DNA of 64,000 bases from Botryosphaeria dothidea. Taxonomy: Eukaryota > Ascomycota > Dothideomycetes > Botryosphaeriales > Botryosphaeriaceae. How positions within the stretch are numbered: the stretch's first letter is position 1; each line of letters begins with the position of its first letter. The DNA lies in NCBI GenBank assembly GCA_011503125.2, contig WWBZ02000082.1, positions 2,232,001-2,296,000 on the forward strand, written 5' to 3'. The translations under genes and the position numbers were made by a program. Positions 1 to 9,981 of this stretch are shown here, piece after piece. The notes beneath the pieces are model-generated. The model was not told the origin of the DNA. It made no database searches and saw only the letters and a list, made by a program, of their open reading frames with translations.

Positions 1-474
1 TTCGAGGATTTGCCGGAGAAGCAGAAGGAGGAACTGGTAAGGATGGATTACGTGGCCTGCCATTCACTTATGCACAGTCGGAAGATGGCGGTGCCTGACT
101 TCATGGGTGGCGTCAATTCTGAGGACTACCCAATGAGCAGGCATAGGTTGGTCCAGAAGCACGAACCTAGCGGCCGCTGGAATTTGTACGTTGCGAGCCA
201 TGTGCACCACATTGAGGGACTAGAGAAAGAGGAGTCCGACAAGCTTGTCAAGGAGTTGTATGAGCATGCCTCTCAGCCAAAGTATGTGCTGAAAGTTGAG
301 TGGGAAAATGATGGTGATTTGGTGATCTGGGATAATACGTGCGTTATGCATAGAGCAACTGCAGGTGATTATGAGGGCAAGTATCCGAGGGATATGCGCA
401 GAGCCACTGTGCATGACACCAGTTCGCATGCCAGGGGATTGAACGAGACGGAGTTCAGAATGGGCCTACCATAG
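1..474 (+). CDS. TauD/TfdA-type 2-oxoglutarate/Fe(II) dioxygenase, C-terminal part
   Basis: The frame is open from the first base of the window, so this is the 3' end of a gene that begins to the left; about 157 residues are visible, ending at a TAG. The run WDNTCVMHRA carries the distal iron-ligand histidine of the TauD/TfdA family, and RDMRRATV about 20 residues later supplies the arginine expected to hold the 2-oxoglutarate carboxylate. The proximal H-x-D pair should lie just before or within the missing part. Fungal members act on taurine, sulfonates, xanthine or 2,4-D-like aryloxy acids; the residues seen do not decide which. No intron is visible in this part. The family call is firm; the substrate is unknown. 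Confidence 0.8.
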   Translation, partial: FEDLPEKQKEELVRMDYVACHSLMHSRKMAVPDFMGGVNSEDYPMSRHRLVQKHEPSGRWNLYVASHVHHIEGLEKEESDKLVKELYEHASQPKYVLKVEWENDGDLVIWDNTCVMHRATAGDYEGKYPRDMRRATVHDTSSHARGLNETEFRMGLP

Positions 475-1636
475 CTTTCCTGTCCCGACGGGGTGCCCCC
501 AGAATTCAAGGTATTTTCTCGGTACAATTTATGATGGTTGCAAGACATTGACTTTACAACGTACTCAGTTTGATGCAAAAGTATCTGTTCCCAATGGTCA
601 TGGCAGTAGAAACTACACGCATTTTGCCTACCATTTGTGCCTCAAACAGTCAAACTAAGTGTTGAAGACCTATTTCAAATGGCTTACACGTACAGTCATC
701 CAGGGAAATGTTTAATACCACCTGTTTTGATACACTGTTTCGAAGTGAAACCACCGCGTTGGATATCCATTAGTAGGCTGAGCTCCGATGAGGTAGGCAA
801 GTGAACCAATCATCAGCAGCAGCCGTTCAGTGCCCCTGTGTAATGTGATAGTAGCCAGGTTCTGAAAAACAAGTGGTCCGAACGCACGTCTCCGTGGATC
901 TCGCGATGATCAGGAGACCTCGAGTAAGCCGTGAGCGAAAACACCATCTGCCCCGCTCTCCCCCTTGGCACTGCTAAGCATCTCAGCCATGACACACATT
1001 GCTGCAAGAAACGGCTGGCTTACACAGACACATACTGACCCAGTCACTTAGACCGTATTGTCTCGCAACTGGGGTGTGTTTTGAGGCTACTAGCAGCTCC
1101 TTGCACACTTTACACACTTTGCAGCAGCTACCGTGAAACAAACAGTTTCTCTCTGCATCACAGACAGGAAGAAGTAGATATGAACAACATGCGTTGAGTT
1201 CAAGATGGAGGTAGGTATGTACAAGCAAGATTCGGAAATATGTTCCTCCTCTCGTGAAGAATCCATCACATGGCCTTCCGACGCCGGCGCCAGGGTCGAA
1301 GATCAGGAAGATCGCCAAGATACCCGAACAGTCAGCGCTGAAGCTTGTTTGGACCCAACAGCAGAACCGCTTCTGGCATGGTGCTCCGTTCTCGCAGCAG
1401 ATCCCGTCTCGTCAAAGTTCGGGCCGTTGTGGCGCAGAAACCTGCCTCCACTCGCATCCGAAACATATCAGGTAAGTCCATTCGGTTACAGGCGGCTGAT
1501 GATGGGATAGAAGTGGTTCAAGAAAGGTAACACAGCCGTTAATTATTGTAGCGGCCCGAAAGCAACGAAACTCGGAGGACCTCGGAGGCGAGGCGGTTGG
1601 ACGTTGCGTCGATCAGTCGCCGGTGTGTAGAGTACC
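475..1636. other. intergenic, no supported gene
   Basis: Convergent spacer between the dioxygenase and the minus-strand gene at 1637. Short open frames on both strands between 980 and 1530 have no start context, domain or intron logic I can defend. I see no repeat or RNA gene. Confidence 0.5.
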
Positions 1637-2116
1637 TCATGGACTTTGCTCAAAAACATTGATATTCGCTCCTCCTTGATCGGCGTTGACCGGTCCTTCC
1701 TCCTTCCAGAGACCGAACTCCTGATCTGGAGTGCCGGTGTCTCGAGACAAATGCGTCTTTCTGCACGCCCAGACTTTTCCGTTCCACAGGACCCGGTCGT
1801 TACGTGTATACTTCTTATCGTTACCATCTCCTTGGCGCCAATCCTGCAGTTGTTGATATTTTGAGGATTTCTTTTTCTTCTTGGCGCTGACTGCATCATG
1901 CTTGTTCTTCCACATGCCTCCATAACGATAATTAGGATGCTCATCGTCGCCATCTATCTGACCGCCGCTCAGCTCGCGCCAGCACTTGCCGGGACAGATG
2001 AAAACCCAGGCGTGGCTTTTGTCGATCTGGCAGCGGACCAGAACGTCGCGGAGCGCGCCGCAGTGCGAGCACGGTTTGCTGTGTGAGCTCGGGGCAGCTG
2101 GTGTCTCGGTGGCCAT
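1637..2116 (-). CDS. conserved fungal protein: Cys zinc-ribbon plus CBM5/12-like module
   Basis: Single exon, 159 residues, starting at the ATG whose complement is 2114-2116. The open frame extends 27 codons further upstream, but that part has no recognisable sequence, whereas this ATG directly precedes the conserved region. The N-terminal half has C-x2-C followed by VRCQIDKSHAW and CPGKCW, a likely zinc-binding knuckle. Then comes YRYGGMWKNKH, a motif I associate with a conserved fungal family of unknown role. A lysine run (KKKKKSSK) links to a C-terminal segment, YTRNDRVLWNGKVWAC, ending in LWKEEGP. This has the Trp/Tyr spacing of the short chitin-binding type 3 (CBM5/12) fold. There is no signal peptide, so if it binds carbohydrate it does so inside the cell. 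The zinc-site and CBM calls are inference from pattern. Confidence 0.65.
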   Translation of the reverse strand: MATETPAAPSSHSKPCSHCGALRDVLVRCQIDKSHAWVFICPGKCWRELSGGQIDGDDEHPNYRYGGMWKNKHDAVSAKKKKKSSKYQQLQDWRQGDGNDKKYTRNDRVLWNGKVWACRKTHLSRDTGTPDQEFGLWKEEGPVNADQGGANINVFEQSP

Positions 2117-2923
2117 CGTCGATTCGGTGATCCCGAGAACAATTCGGAATGTGTGAAGTTCGAGATGTGGCCATGATCTATCGACATTGACATTCACAAA
2201 AGCGCGGCGTGGCAGGTGGGCAGCTGTATTGTTGACGTCAAGATTCGGCGGCTTGGCTGGCGCGCGCCGGTCACGACTAGGTAGTTACCGGTAGCGGCGG
2301 CACGACAGCAGCCAACGGCCGGAGCACGACACGACGATTCCGTAGGCGAGGCTGCATGCTGCTTATCGACGTTGTTATCTCGCGCTCGGGATTCGGAGCG
2401 GCCGCGCGTGAGACGCGAACCACTGGATTACTGAGGGATATTTCCAGGGTCCCGCTCAGCGTTGAAAATTTGAGACAACCGGTGGTGAGATGGCACTGAA
2501 GTGGCCCGATTAAGGAGGCGCTCAGCCCTACGGCAGCGGCGTCGCGAGATCTCCCGACAAGGTCCGAAGCGCTGAGCACGGCGGCTCGCGCGAGATCAGC
2601 CGATGCCGGCCAGCTTTTACTTCCAGCCCAGAGCTCCGGCCGTCTGCGACCCACCGCGCCCGACTCTTGCGGAAGCAGCAGCGTGGCGGCGCGCGCAGGA
2701 ACAGCAGTGCGTCGTGTCAAGATGGCCCAGCTCATGCCATGTCGAGTGACAGCGCCCGTGCCTTCCCGCTGCATCGCTGAGGCTGCTCGACCGCCCAACC
2801 ATTTCGTCATGGCGGACCCTGGCCACTCTGCTCGTACAAAAGGCTGCATCCGCCGCGCCCGATTGCTGCTGGCCACCAACAAACAACAACTCACCACAAC
2901 CACTTCCATCCATTGCCATCATC
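2117..2923. other. divergent promoter region upstream of pyruvate decarboxylase
   Basis: About 0.8 kb between two divergent genes. The last 60 bp before the PDC start are CA-rich with no G, a leader composition common at highly expressed fungal genes. Open frames here on both strands look like GC-driven chance. Confidence 0.45.
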
Positions 2924-4804
2924 ATGAGCGGCGCCTCGACTCCTCTGCCTTCCGGCGTGAGCACCCCGGACATCCGCACCCGAGAGCTCAAGCAGCCCAT
3001 GGACGTGGCTGAGGTAAGTCCCTACCCTGCCCCAAGCTCCCTGCTCTAGTAGCTCATCAGCCACACCAGTATCTCTTCCGCCGTCTGCACCAGGCCGGTG
3101 TTCGCTCAGTCCACGGTCTGCCCGGCGACTACAACCTGGTCGCCCTCGACTACCTTCCCAAGTGCGATCTCGACTGGGTTGGCAACGTCAACGAGCTCAA
3201 TGCTGGTATGTTGTTCAAATCTGCCCCTCCTCACCTACTCGGCTGCTTCGGAACCCCGCCACTAACTTTCTGCAGGCTACGCCGCCGATGGCTACGCTAG
3301 AATTAAGGGCATCTCTGCCATTGTCACCACCTTCGGTGTCGGTGAGCTCTCTGCCATCAACGCCCTTGCTGGTGCCTACTCGGAATTCGTTCCCGTCGTC
3401 CACATCGTCGGATACCCCACCACCGCGGCCCAGAAGAACAACCTCCTGCTCCACCACACCCTGGGCAATGGCGACTTCAACTCCTTTGCCGACATGAGCC
3501 GCAAGATCTCTTGCGCGGTTTCCATGCTCAATGACCCCCACGAGGCTGCTACCCTGATCGACGACGCCATTAAGAAGTGCTACGTGCTCTCGCGTCCTGT
3601 CTACATTGCTCTGCCTTCCGACATCGTCCAGAAGAAGATCGAGGGTGAGAGGTTGAAGACCCCCCTGAACCTCGAGTGGTCGCCCAACCCTGAGGAGAAG
3701 GAGGACTATGTCGTCGATGTTGTCCTCAAGTACCTTCACGCTGCTAAGAACCCTGTCATCCTTGTCGATGCTTGCGCAATCAGGCACCGTGCTCTGCAGG
3801 AGACCGACGAGCTGGTCAGGAAGTCCGGCATCCCCACTTTTGTTGCTCCCATGGGTAAGAGCGCTGTCGACGAGACCCTTCCCAACTACGGTGGTGTGTA
3901 CGGAGGTGACGGTTCCAACGCCGGTGTCCGCGAGCGTGTCGAATCCGCCGATCTTATCGTCAGCATTGGTGCCGTCAAGTCCGACTTCAACACCACTGGC
4001 TTCACCTACAGGACATCCCAGCTCAACACCATAGATTTCCACAGCTATGGTGTCACTGTCAAGTACTCCGAGTACCCTGGTGTGCGCATGAACGGTGTCC
4101 TGTCTAAGGTTACCGCTAAGCTCGGAAAGCTCAACATCGAGGGTGGTCCCGTCCCCAACAACACTGTCCCCAAGGAGGTTGCTGAGAGCTCCGACCCCAC
4201 CATCACCCAGGCTTGGCTCTGGCCTCGCGTTGGCCAATGGCTGCGTGAGAACGATATCGTCATCACCGAGACCGGTACTGCCAACTTCGGTATCTGGGAG
4301 ACTCGCTTCCCCAAGGGTGTCACTGCCATCTCTCAGGTGCTCTGGGGATCCATTGGTTACGCCACTGGTTGTCTGCAGGGTGCTGCCCTCGCCGCCAAGG
4401 AGCTTGGTCGCGAGCGTACCATTCTCTTCACTGGTGACGGTTCCTTCCAATTGACCGCCCAGGAAGTCAGCACCATGATCCGCAAGAACCTCAACCCCAT
4501 CATCTTCGTCATCTGCAACGATGGCTACACAATTGAGCGTTGCATCCACGGTTGGGATGCCGTCTACAACGACATCCAGAACTGGCACTACAAGGATCTC
4601 CCTGCTGCCTTCGGTGGCAAGCCCGAGCAGTACCAGACTTACCAGGTCAAGACCAAGGATGAGCTCAACAAGCTGTTCGCTGACGAGAGCTTCAACGTTA
4701 GTAAGAAGCTCCGCTTTGTTGAGCTCTACATGCCTCGCGATGACGCACCCGCGGCATTGATGCTGACGGCTGAGGCTGCTGCCAAGCGCAACCGTGAGGG
4801 TTAA
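2924..4804 (+). CDS. PDC: pyruvate decarboxylase (EC 4.1.1.1)
   Basis: Three exons (2924-3013, 3070-3205, 3276-4804) give 584 residues, the usual length for fungal PDC. The enzyme converts pyruvate to acetaldehyde and CO2 with thiamine diphosphate and Mg2+ in the cytosol, the first step of ethanolic fermentation. Visible motifs are HGLPGDYN near residue 50 (active-site region), the His pair H135-H136 in [12 protein letters not shown], and the ThDP/Mg signature GDGS (462-465) through NDGYTIE with E496. These match the established catalytic residues of yeast PDC. Both introns are short (56 and 70 bp) and interrupt only the N-terminal part. The next genes are MED9 and the glycolytic phosphoglycerate mutase. 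Identification is secure; indolepyruvate decarboxylase is a related alternative but less likely. Confidence 0.95.
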
Positions 4805-5697
4805 ATTTCTAATTCCTTTCTTTTGAAAAGCGGATCATCAGTGGAGTTCGGTATAACTTGGGTTTCAACTTTTCCTTTCTCATTCCCACTTACCTCCTTT
4901 TTTCCGCCATGAGGTCACGATAAATTCCATGGAATTGAATAGAAGCTATCAAAGCCGGAAAAATGGGTTGTAATTAGAATAAAGATCTCAATGACATCTT
5001 CTATCTTGACATCAGTCCTCTTCTGCAAAGCAGTGTCCGTAATAGAAGCCAGTAAGGTGACATTTCGAGACATTGAATCAGTGATTAATTTGGCCTGACA
5101 AGTACAACTTTGAAGGTTGTCAGAACGTTTATTCCCAAGTAAATCACTAGTTATGATCACGCGATTGTCGTCAAGTCGTCAAAATTTTGAAGATGTCTTC
5201 AATTGATTTTGCTTCTGAATGTGGCAGTACATAGCACCAGTTTCTCAACGAAGTACCCAAGAATGTCCTCACTTCAATGAATCTTGGCTCGTGGCTTGTT
5301 GGGGCGCGCACAGGCTAGCTGGACGCGTTATCCTTCAGTTCAACACAACACTTGGCTGCATGTCTTCCGATATTCGGAACCAAGCTTGGTAAGCTGTGAA
5401 GAGGTGAGACTGCCACATTTCTTCCACCGGTATTGCTCAATCTTGTAGCATGGTACGGTACCTGTACAATCGAAGCTTTCAGCACTTCCGAAGACCATCT
5501 AGGTCTTCGCATTCGCATGTTTGGGTGACTCAGTGGGTATATCATGACTGCCAACGCGCACGGACTTAGACTTCTGCGCGTAGACACGGTGCTGTAAGAG
5601 GGTGCGAGGAGCGGAACTTACCAATTCATTTCATGCTTTACACACCGGTCCATCCACATTTTAGTGTTATGTGACTGGAAAGCGTCGTAATCCCCTT
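4805..5697. other. convergent intergenic spacer
   Basis: AT-richer 3' flank between PDC (+) and MED9 (-). It should hold both 3' UTRs. The short minus-strand frames at 4915 and 5315 have no supportable features. Confidence 0.5.
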
Positions 5698-6324
5698 TCA
5701 GACCGGGTTCGGGGCCCTCAGGACCATCTCGTTGCCTGTGTCTCCACTGCTAGCCGCCGCTCCCGTAGCGACGCCCATGTCCTCCAGCACGGCCCTCAGC
5801 TTCTTAACCCTGTCTTCCAGCTCCTCGATCTCCTCCTGCTGCTCCTCGACCGTCCGGTCCATGTCGCCCAGCCGCGCGCACGCCTGCCGCGCCTTCTGCA
5901 GCCGCACCTTCAGCGCGCTCGACGCCGCCGTCAGCTGGTGGATCTCGAGCGGCTGCGCGTCCGCGTCCGAGGGCGGCGCCGCCGCGGCAGCCGCTCCGCC
6001 AGACTTGGCTGCGTTGCCGCTGGTGTTGTTGCTGTCGTCGGTCTTGCTGTTACCGCCGTCCTCACCGCCGGCCTGCTGCGCGCCGGTCGCGTCTGCGGGC
6101 TTCTGGATCAGCAGGCGGTTCAGCAGCGCGTGCAGGTGCGGCAGGATGTCGAAGGTCGCGGGCGGAGGCAGCGGCGGCGCTTGCTGGGCGGCAGAGGCGT
6201 TGCCGGCGGAGGCATTGTTGCCGGTTTGGCTGAGCTGCGTGCCCGGAGCGACGGAGAGGCTGCGGTTGGCGGGCGTCGCGGGCGTCGAGTAGGTTGAGAG
6301 GCGGGGCGTGCCTGTTGCGGCCAT
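5698..6324 (-). CDS. MED9: Mediator complex subunit 9 (Med9/Cse2)
   Basis: Single exon, 208 residues from the ATG at 6324. The longer open frame upstream (to 6843) is low-complexity GC-rich sequence and is rejected as coding. The N-terminal part is Ser/Thr/Ala rich. FDILPHLHALLNRLL (near residues 58-72) is followed by a Gly/Ala/Asn linker, then PLEIHQLTAASSALKVRLQK and RTVEEQQEEIEELEDRVKKL, a long amphipathic helix pair typical of Med9. Med9 sits in the Middle module of Mediator and helps relay activator signals to RNA polymerase II in the nucleus. The gene is divergent from iPGM, sharing a 0.57 kb promoter region. The family call rests on the helix pattern and the conserved FD-x-LP start of the domain. 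Confidence 0.8.
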   Translation of the reverse strand: MAATGTPRLSTYSTPATPANRSLSVAPGTQLSQTGNNASAGNASAAQQAPPLPPPATFDILPHLHALLNRLLIQKPADATGAQQAGGEDGGNSKTDDSNNTSGNAAKSGGAAAAAAPPSDADAQPLEIHQLTAASSALKVRLQKARQACARLGDMDRTVEEQQEEIEELEDRVKKLRAVLEDMGVATGAAASSGDTGNEMVLRAPNPV

Positions 6325-6893
6325 GATGTGCGCGCGGCGGTTTATCGATGCAGGCGAGTTTAATGTTGAGGTGCTGCGATTGGAGGGACGCTCGATACGG
6401 TCCAATTGGGAGAAAGCAAATCGGATGGAACGAGCGGGAGGCCTGGCGCAGGGAGCAGAGGGTGCAACGCCAAGGTGTAGCAAGGCGCGGTGGAGCAGAA
6501 GCGGCGTGAAGCGAATGGAAGGGGGGCAAAGAGGCGAATGGCGGCACAGGAGGCGAGCACGGAGGGATGAGGCTGTCTCGGAGGTGTTGGGTGTGAGTGA
6601 GTGGAGAGCTTTCTTTCGGACGCGGCCGTTCGGGCGTGCCCACTGACGTCGGTCCTTCCGGCGATCATCGGCCGCAACAGCCCCGCTACGGTGGGTGGGC
6701 TGTGTGAAAACAGAACACTCGCGGTCCGCTGATATCGAAAGACTCTCACCCGTCTCACCACACCGTGCCCCTATTATTTTAGAGTCTTCGCGCCCTAAAT
6801 AGGTCCGTCGCGCCCGCCGGAATAGTTTCTGAAGCCTGCCCACTCACCACTCGCTTTTCGCAGCTCCATCCCCCGCCGCAAACACCCAACAAA
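6325..6893. promoter_or_regulatory. shared divergent promoter region MED9/iPGM
   Basis: 569 bp separate the two start codons, so both promoters must lie here. I can name no specific operator. The minus-strand frame stays open across most of it, which explains the overlong MED9 open frame. Confidence 0.5.
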
Positions 6894-8621
6894 ATGGTCC
6901 AGGTTGATCAAAAGGCCGTTCTGAGTAAGTCTGCCCCTGCAGGACATCAGAGTGTTCAGCCCTGCTGACGGAGCCGCATTTTAGTCGTCATCGACGGCTG
7001 GGGAGTCCCCAGCGAGAAGTCGCCCAAGGAGGGCGATGCCATCCTCGCCGCCGAGACCCCCGTCATGGACGAGTTCAAGCGCCCAGGCTCCGAAATCACC
7101 CAGGGTCACACTGAGATTGATGCCTCTTCGCTGGCCGTCGGTCTTCCCGAGGGCCTCATGGGCAACAGTGAGGTTGGACACTTGAACATCGGCGCTGGCC
7201 GTGTCGTCTGGCAGGATGTCGTCCGCATTGATCAGACGATCAAGAAGGGCGAGCTCAAGGATGTTGAGAACATCCAGAAGTCGTTCCAGAGGGCGAATAA
7301 CGGCAATGGTCGCCTGCACTTCCTCGGTCTTGTCTCTGACGGCGGTGTTCACTCCCACATCAACCACCTGCTTGCTCTGCTTAAGCTGGCCAAGGAGGTC
7401 GGCGTCCCCCAGGTCTTCATCCACTTCTTCGGTGATGGCCGTGACACCGACCCCAAGTCTGGCGCTGGTCACCTCGAAAATCTGCTCAAGCAGACCAAGG
7501 AGATTGGTCTTGGTGAGATTGCTACCGTTGTTGGTCGTTACTACGCTATGGACCGCGATAAGAGGTGGGACAGAGTCGAGGTTGCTCTGAAGGGTCTTGT
7601 TCAGGGCGAGGGTGAGAAGAGCGAGGATCCGCTCGCCACTATCAAGGCCAGGTACGAGCAGGGCGAGACCGACGAGTTCCTCAAGCCCATCATTGTTGGC
7701 GGTGATGAGAGGAGAATCAAGGGTAAGTTTTTTTTTTCGTTATTTCTCAGTGCAGGATTAATCAGAACCCAGACGACGATACCCTCTTCTTCTTCAACTA
7801 CCGCTCCGACCGTGTCCGCGAGATCACCCAACTACTCGGCGACTTCGACCGCTCTCCCAAGCCTGACTTCCCCTACCCTAAGAACATCTCCCTCACCAAC
7901 ATGACCCAATACAACCCTAAGTACACTTTCCCTGTTGCCTTCCCTCCTCAGAAGATGGGCAATGTCCTGGCCGAGTGGCTCAGCAAGCAAGGTGTCACTC
8001 AGTGCCACATTGCCGAGACTGAGAAGTACGCTCACGTTACCTTCTTCTTCAACGGCGGTGTCGAGAAGCAATTCGAGAACGAGTACCGTGACATGATCCC
8101 CTCGCCTCGTGTTGCTACCTACGACCTCCAGCCCACGATGAGCGCCATGGGTGTTGCCGAAAAGGTTTGCGAGCGCATCCAGGAGGGCAAGTTCGAGTTC
8201 ATCATGAACAACTTTGCTCCCCCCGACATGGTTGGCCACACTGGTGTCTACGAGGCCGCTATTAAGGGTGTCGCCGAGACGGATAAGGCAATTGGCAAGA
8301 TCTACGAGCAGTGCGTCAAGAGCGGCTACACTCTCTTCATCACCGCCGATCATGGGTAAGTCCAAGATCTGTTCTCTTGCTCGGGTGAACGGATTACTAA
8401 CCGGATGCAGTAACGCCGAGGAGATGCTCAACGAGGAGGGCAAGCCCAAGACCTCGCACACCACCAACAAGGTCCCCTTCGTCATGGCCAACGCTCCCAA
8501 GAACTTCAGCCTCAAGAAGACTAACGGTGTTCTCGGTGACGTTGCCCCCACTGTCCTCGCCGTCATGGGTCTGCCCCAGCCCGAGGAGATGACCAGCCAC
8601 AGCCTTCTCGTCAAGTCGTAG
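6894..8621 (+). CDS. 2,3-bisphosphoglycerate-independent phosphoglycerate mutase (EC 5.4.2.12)
   Basis: Four exons (6894-6924, 6985-7722, 7773-8355, 8411-8621) give 520 residues, normal for iPGM. It interconverts 3- and 2-phosphoglycerate in cytosolic glycolysis and gluconeogenesis with two Mn2+ ions. Landmarks are VIDGWG at the N terminus, GNSEVGH with the phosphorylated serine S72, DGRDTDP, GRYYAMDRDKRWDR, LFFFNYRSDR restored across intron 2, HVTFFFNGG, and DHGN restored across intron 3. The alkaline-phosphatase-superfamily metal ligands are therefore all present. Intron 2 is only 50 bp and begins with a long T run after GTAAG. PDC lies about 2 kb upstream, with MED9 between. Filamentous ascomycetes use this cofactor-independent type, unlike S. 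cerevisiae. Confidence 0.95.
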
Positions 8622-9616
8622 ATGTTTAGATGGTAGATGGTTTTTCTTTTACGTTGGATGATGATGATGAGTTAAGAAAGCATTTGAAAGAGAAAAAGTT
8701 TGAGAGTGGCTGAAAGAGCGTCTAGACTTCTTGGGTGCGTGAGTTGCATGGGAGAGGCGCGTGGGTTGTAGAAGTGTAGGTATCTTGGTTTCTCCGTGGA
8801 TCTTTCTCTTTTCCCTCGACCTTTGATAGACGGCAGAAATGAACATATATGATCATGCTATGAGAAACCTTGTTGTTCAATAACAATGCGGAGCGAAACT
8901 CCGGCAACTAAAGACAGCGTCAACAGCAATGTGCCTGCCCGCATGTGTAATCGAGGCTGAGCCTAACAGCTCACCTAAATTCGCGCGGCAGCAACCTCCA
9001 CCCAAAATTTATGCCCTGTCTTTGAGACTTGAGCCAATGATGGAGTGTGGGGATAGACAGCGGGCGTCAAGGGTGGTTTTTCTGGTTGAAAGTTGATGCA
9101 GAAGCTCACCTCAATGACGGATTATGCAACATCACTTGCCAGATCATGTTATTTTTGACGGTTCTAGAAATTACACAGAATGGATTGAAGCAGCTGTGGG
9201 TCTTCAGCACACGTTCAACTGGTTCCCGTATGCGGCTTAGCGCAGCGCAGGTAGGAAGTGGTTTCAGTGCGATATCGCCTCAGGGCATAGCCTCAAGAGT
9301 TCTTGGCAGCTTGACGCCATCCGTATTCTGCATCCAACTAGACGCGTCTGTCAGAGTTTGGTCGCCCTTCTCAGGCTTGGCTGTTTTCAGCCTCTATCAT
9401 TGTCCCTTCACCAACACCCTAACGATACAACTTCAATTAGTAGCTTACGACGCAAAGCACTTCGCCTTTATAATCTTGAAAAACTCCGGCTGGCTCTCTT
9501 TTCAGACTTGCTGCCACAAATTAAACATGTTTCACGCAATCACGGAGAGTCTGAATGGTACACTGTCCGACTCCTGCGCCTTACCCAATACAGACACTAC
9601 ACCAATCAAGACCACA
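8622..9616. other. intergenic; 3' flank of iPGM and upstream of a small gene
   Basis: The frame of the next small gene stays open far upstream (to 9047), but that extension has no start context or recognisable content. An alternative start for the small gene is the ATG at 9527. Confidence 0.4.
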
Positions 9617-9981
9617 ATGGATCCCCCCAATGGGTTGTCCACCGAGGCCAAGCTCGCCCTTGTGGCCCTTCTTCTCATGGCTGGCCTTCCATGCGCCAAA
9701 TATCTTCCCCAAGCCCTTAACTTCCTGCGGGCTTGTTGGCGGCGCGTTAGCCTTCTCTTGCAGATCATTGGCGGGAACAACAATGGAGGTAGACCACCCT
9801 TTCCCCATCTACGGTAGTACAAGCTCTATTGACACTCATGGTTGACGCAGAACTTGACTTGGAAGCCTTTGATCGTCTGTCTTCGTACCGGTCACCATTC
9901 GAAGAGTCAATCGTCGAAATGTCAGATTGGGAACAAATCGCAAGGCTGCGGCGGCGTCAGCCGTTCGTTCCACCAGAGTAA
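9617..9981 (+). CDS. small single-pass membrane protein, unknown function
   Basis: Two exons (9617-9788, 9851-9981) give 100 residues. The start lies in a good fungal context (CCACAATGG); an in-frame ATG at 9527 would add 30 residues with one N-glycosylation sequon (NGT). ALVALLLMAGLP forms the core of one membrane helix near residues 12-30, followed by a basic stretch (ACWRRV) that would face the cytosol. After the junction the tail is acidic and then basic (MSDWEQIARLRRRQPFVPPE). The 62 bp intron has a GTAGAC donor, which is weak, but a good GACGCAG acceptor, and removing it joins two open frames exactly. I do not recognise a family. Without RNA support the gene remains tentative. Confidence 0.4.

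Noticed and set aside
2277..2909. A 210-codon minus-strand frame upstream of PDC
   Set aside because: It covers the PDC promoter and leader, with no recognisable protein features.
3215..4588. A 457-codon minus-strand frame across the PDC gene
   Set aside because: Shadow of PDC caused by codon bias; no domain, and PDC on the other strand is certain.
6325..6843. N-terminal extension of MED9 to 381 residues
   Set aside because: The extension is low complexity, lies in the shared promoter and has no Mediator-like sequence; the ATG at 6324 immediately precedes family-like sequence.
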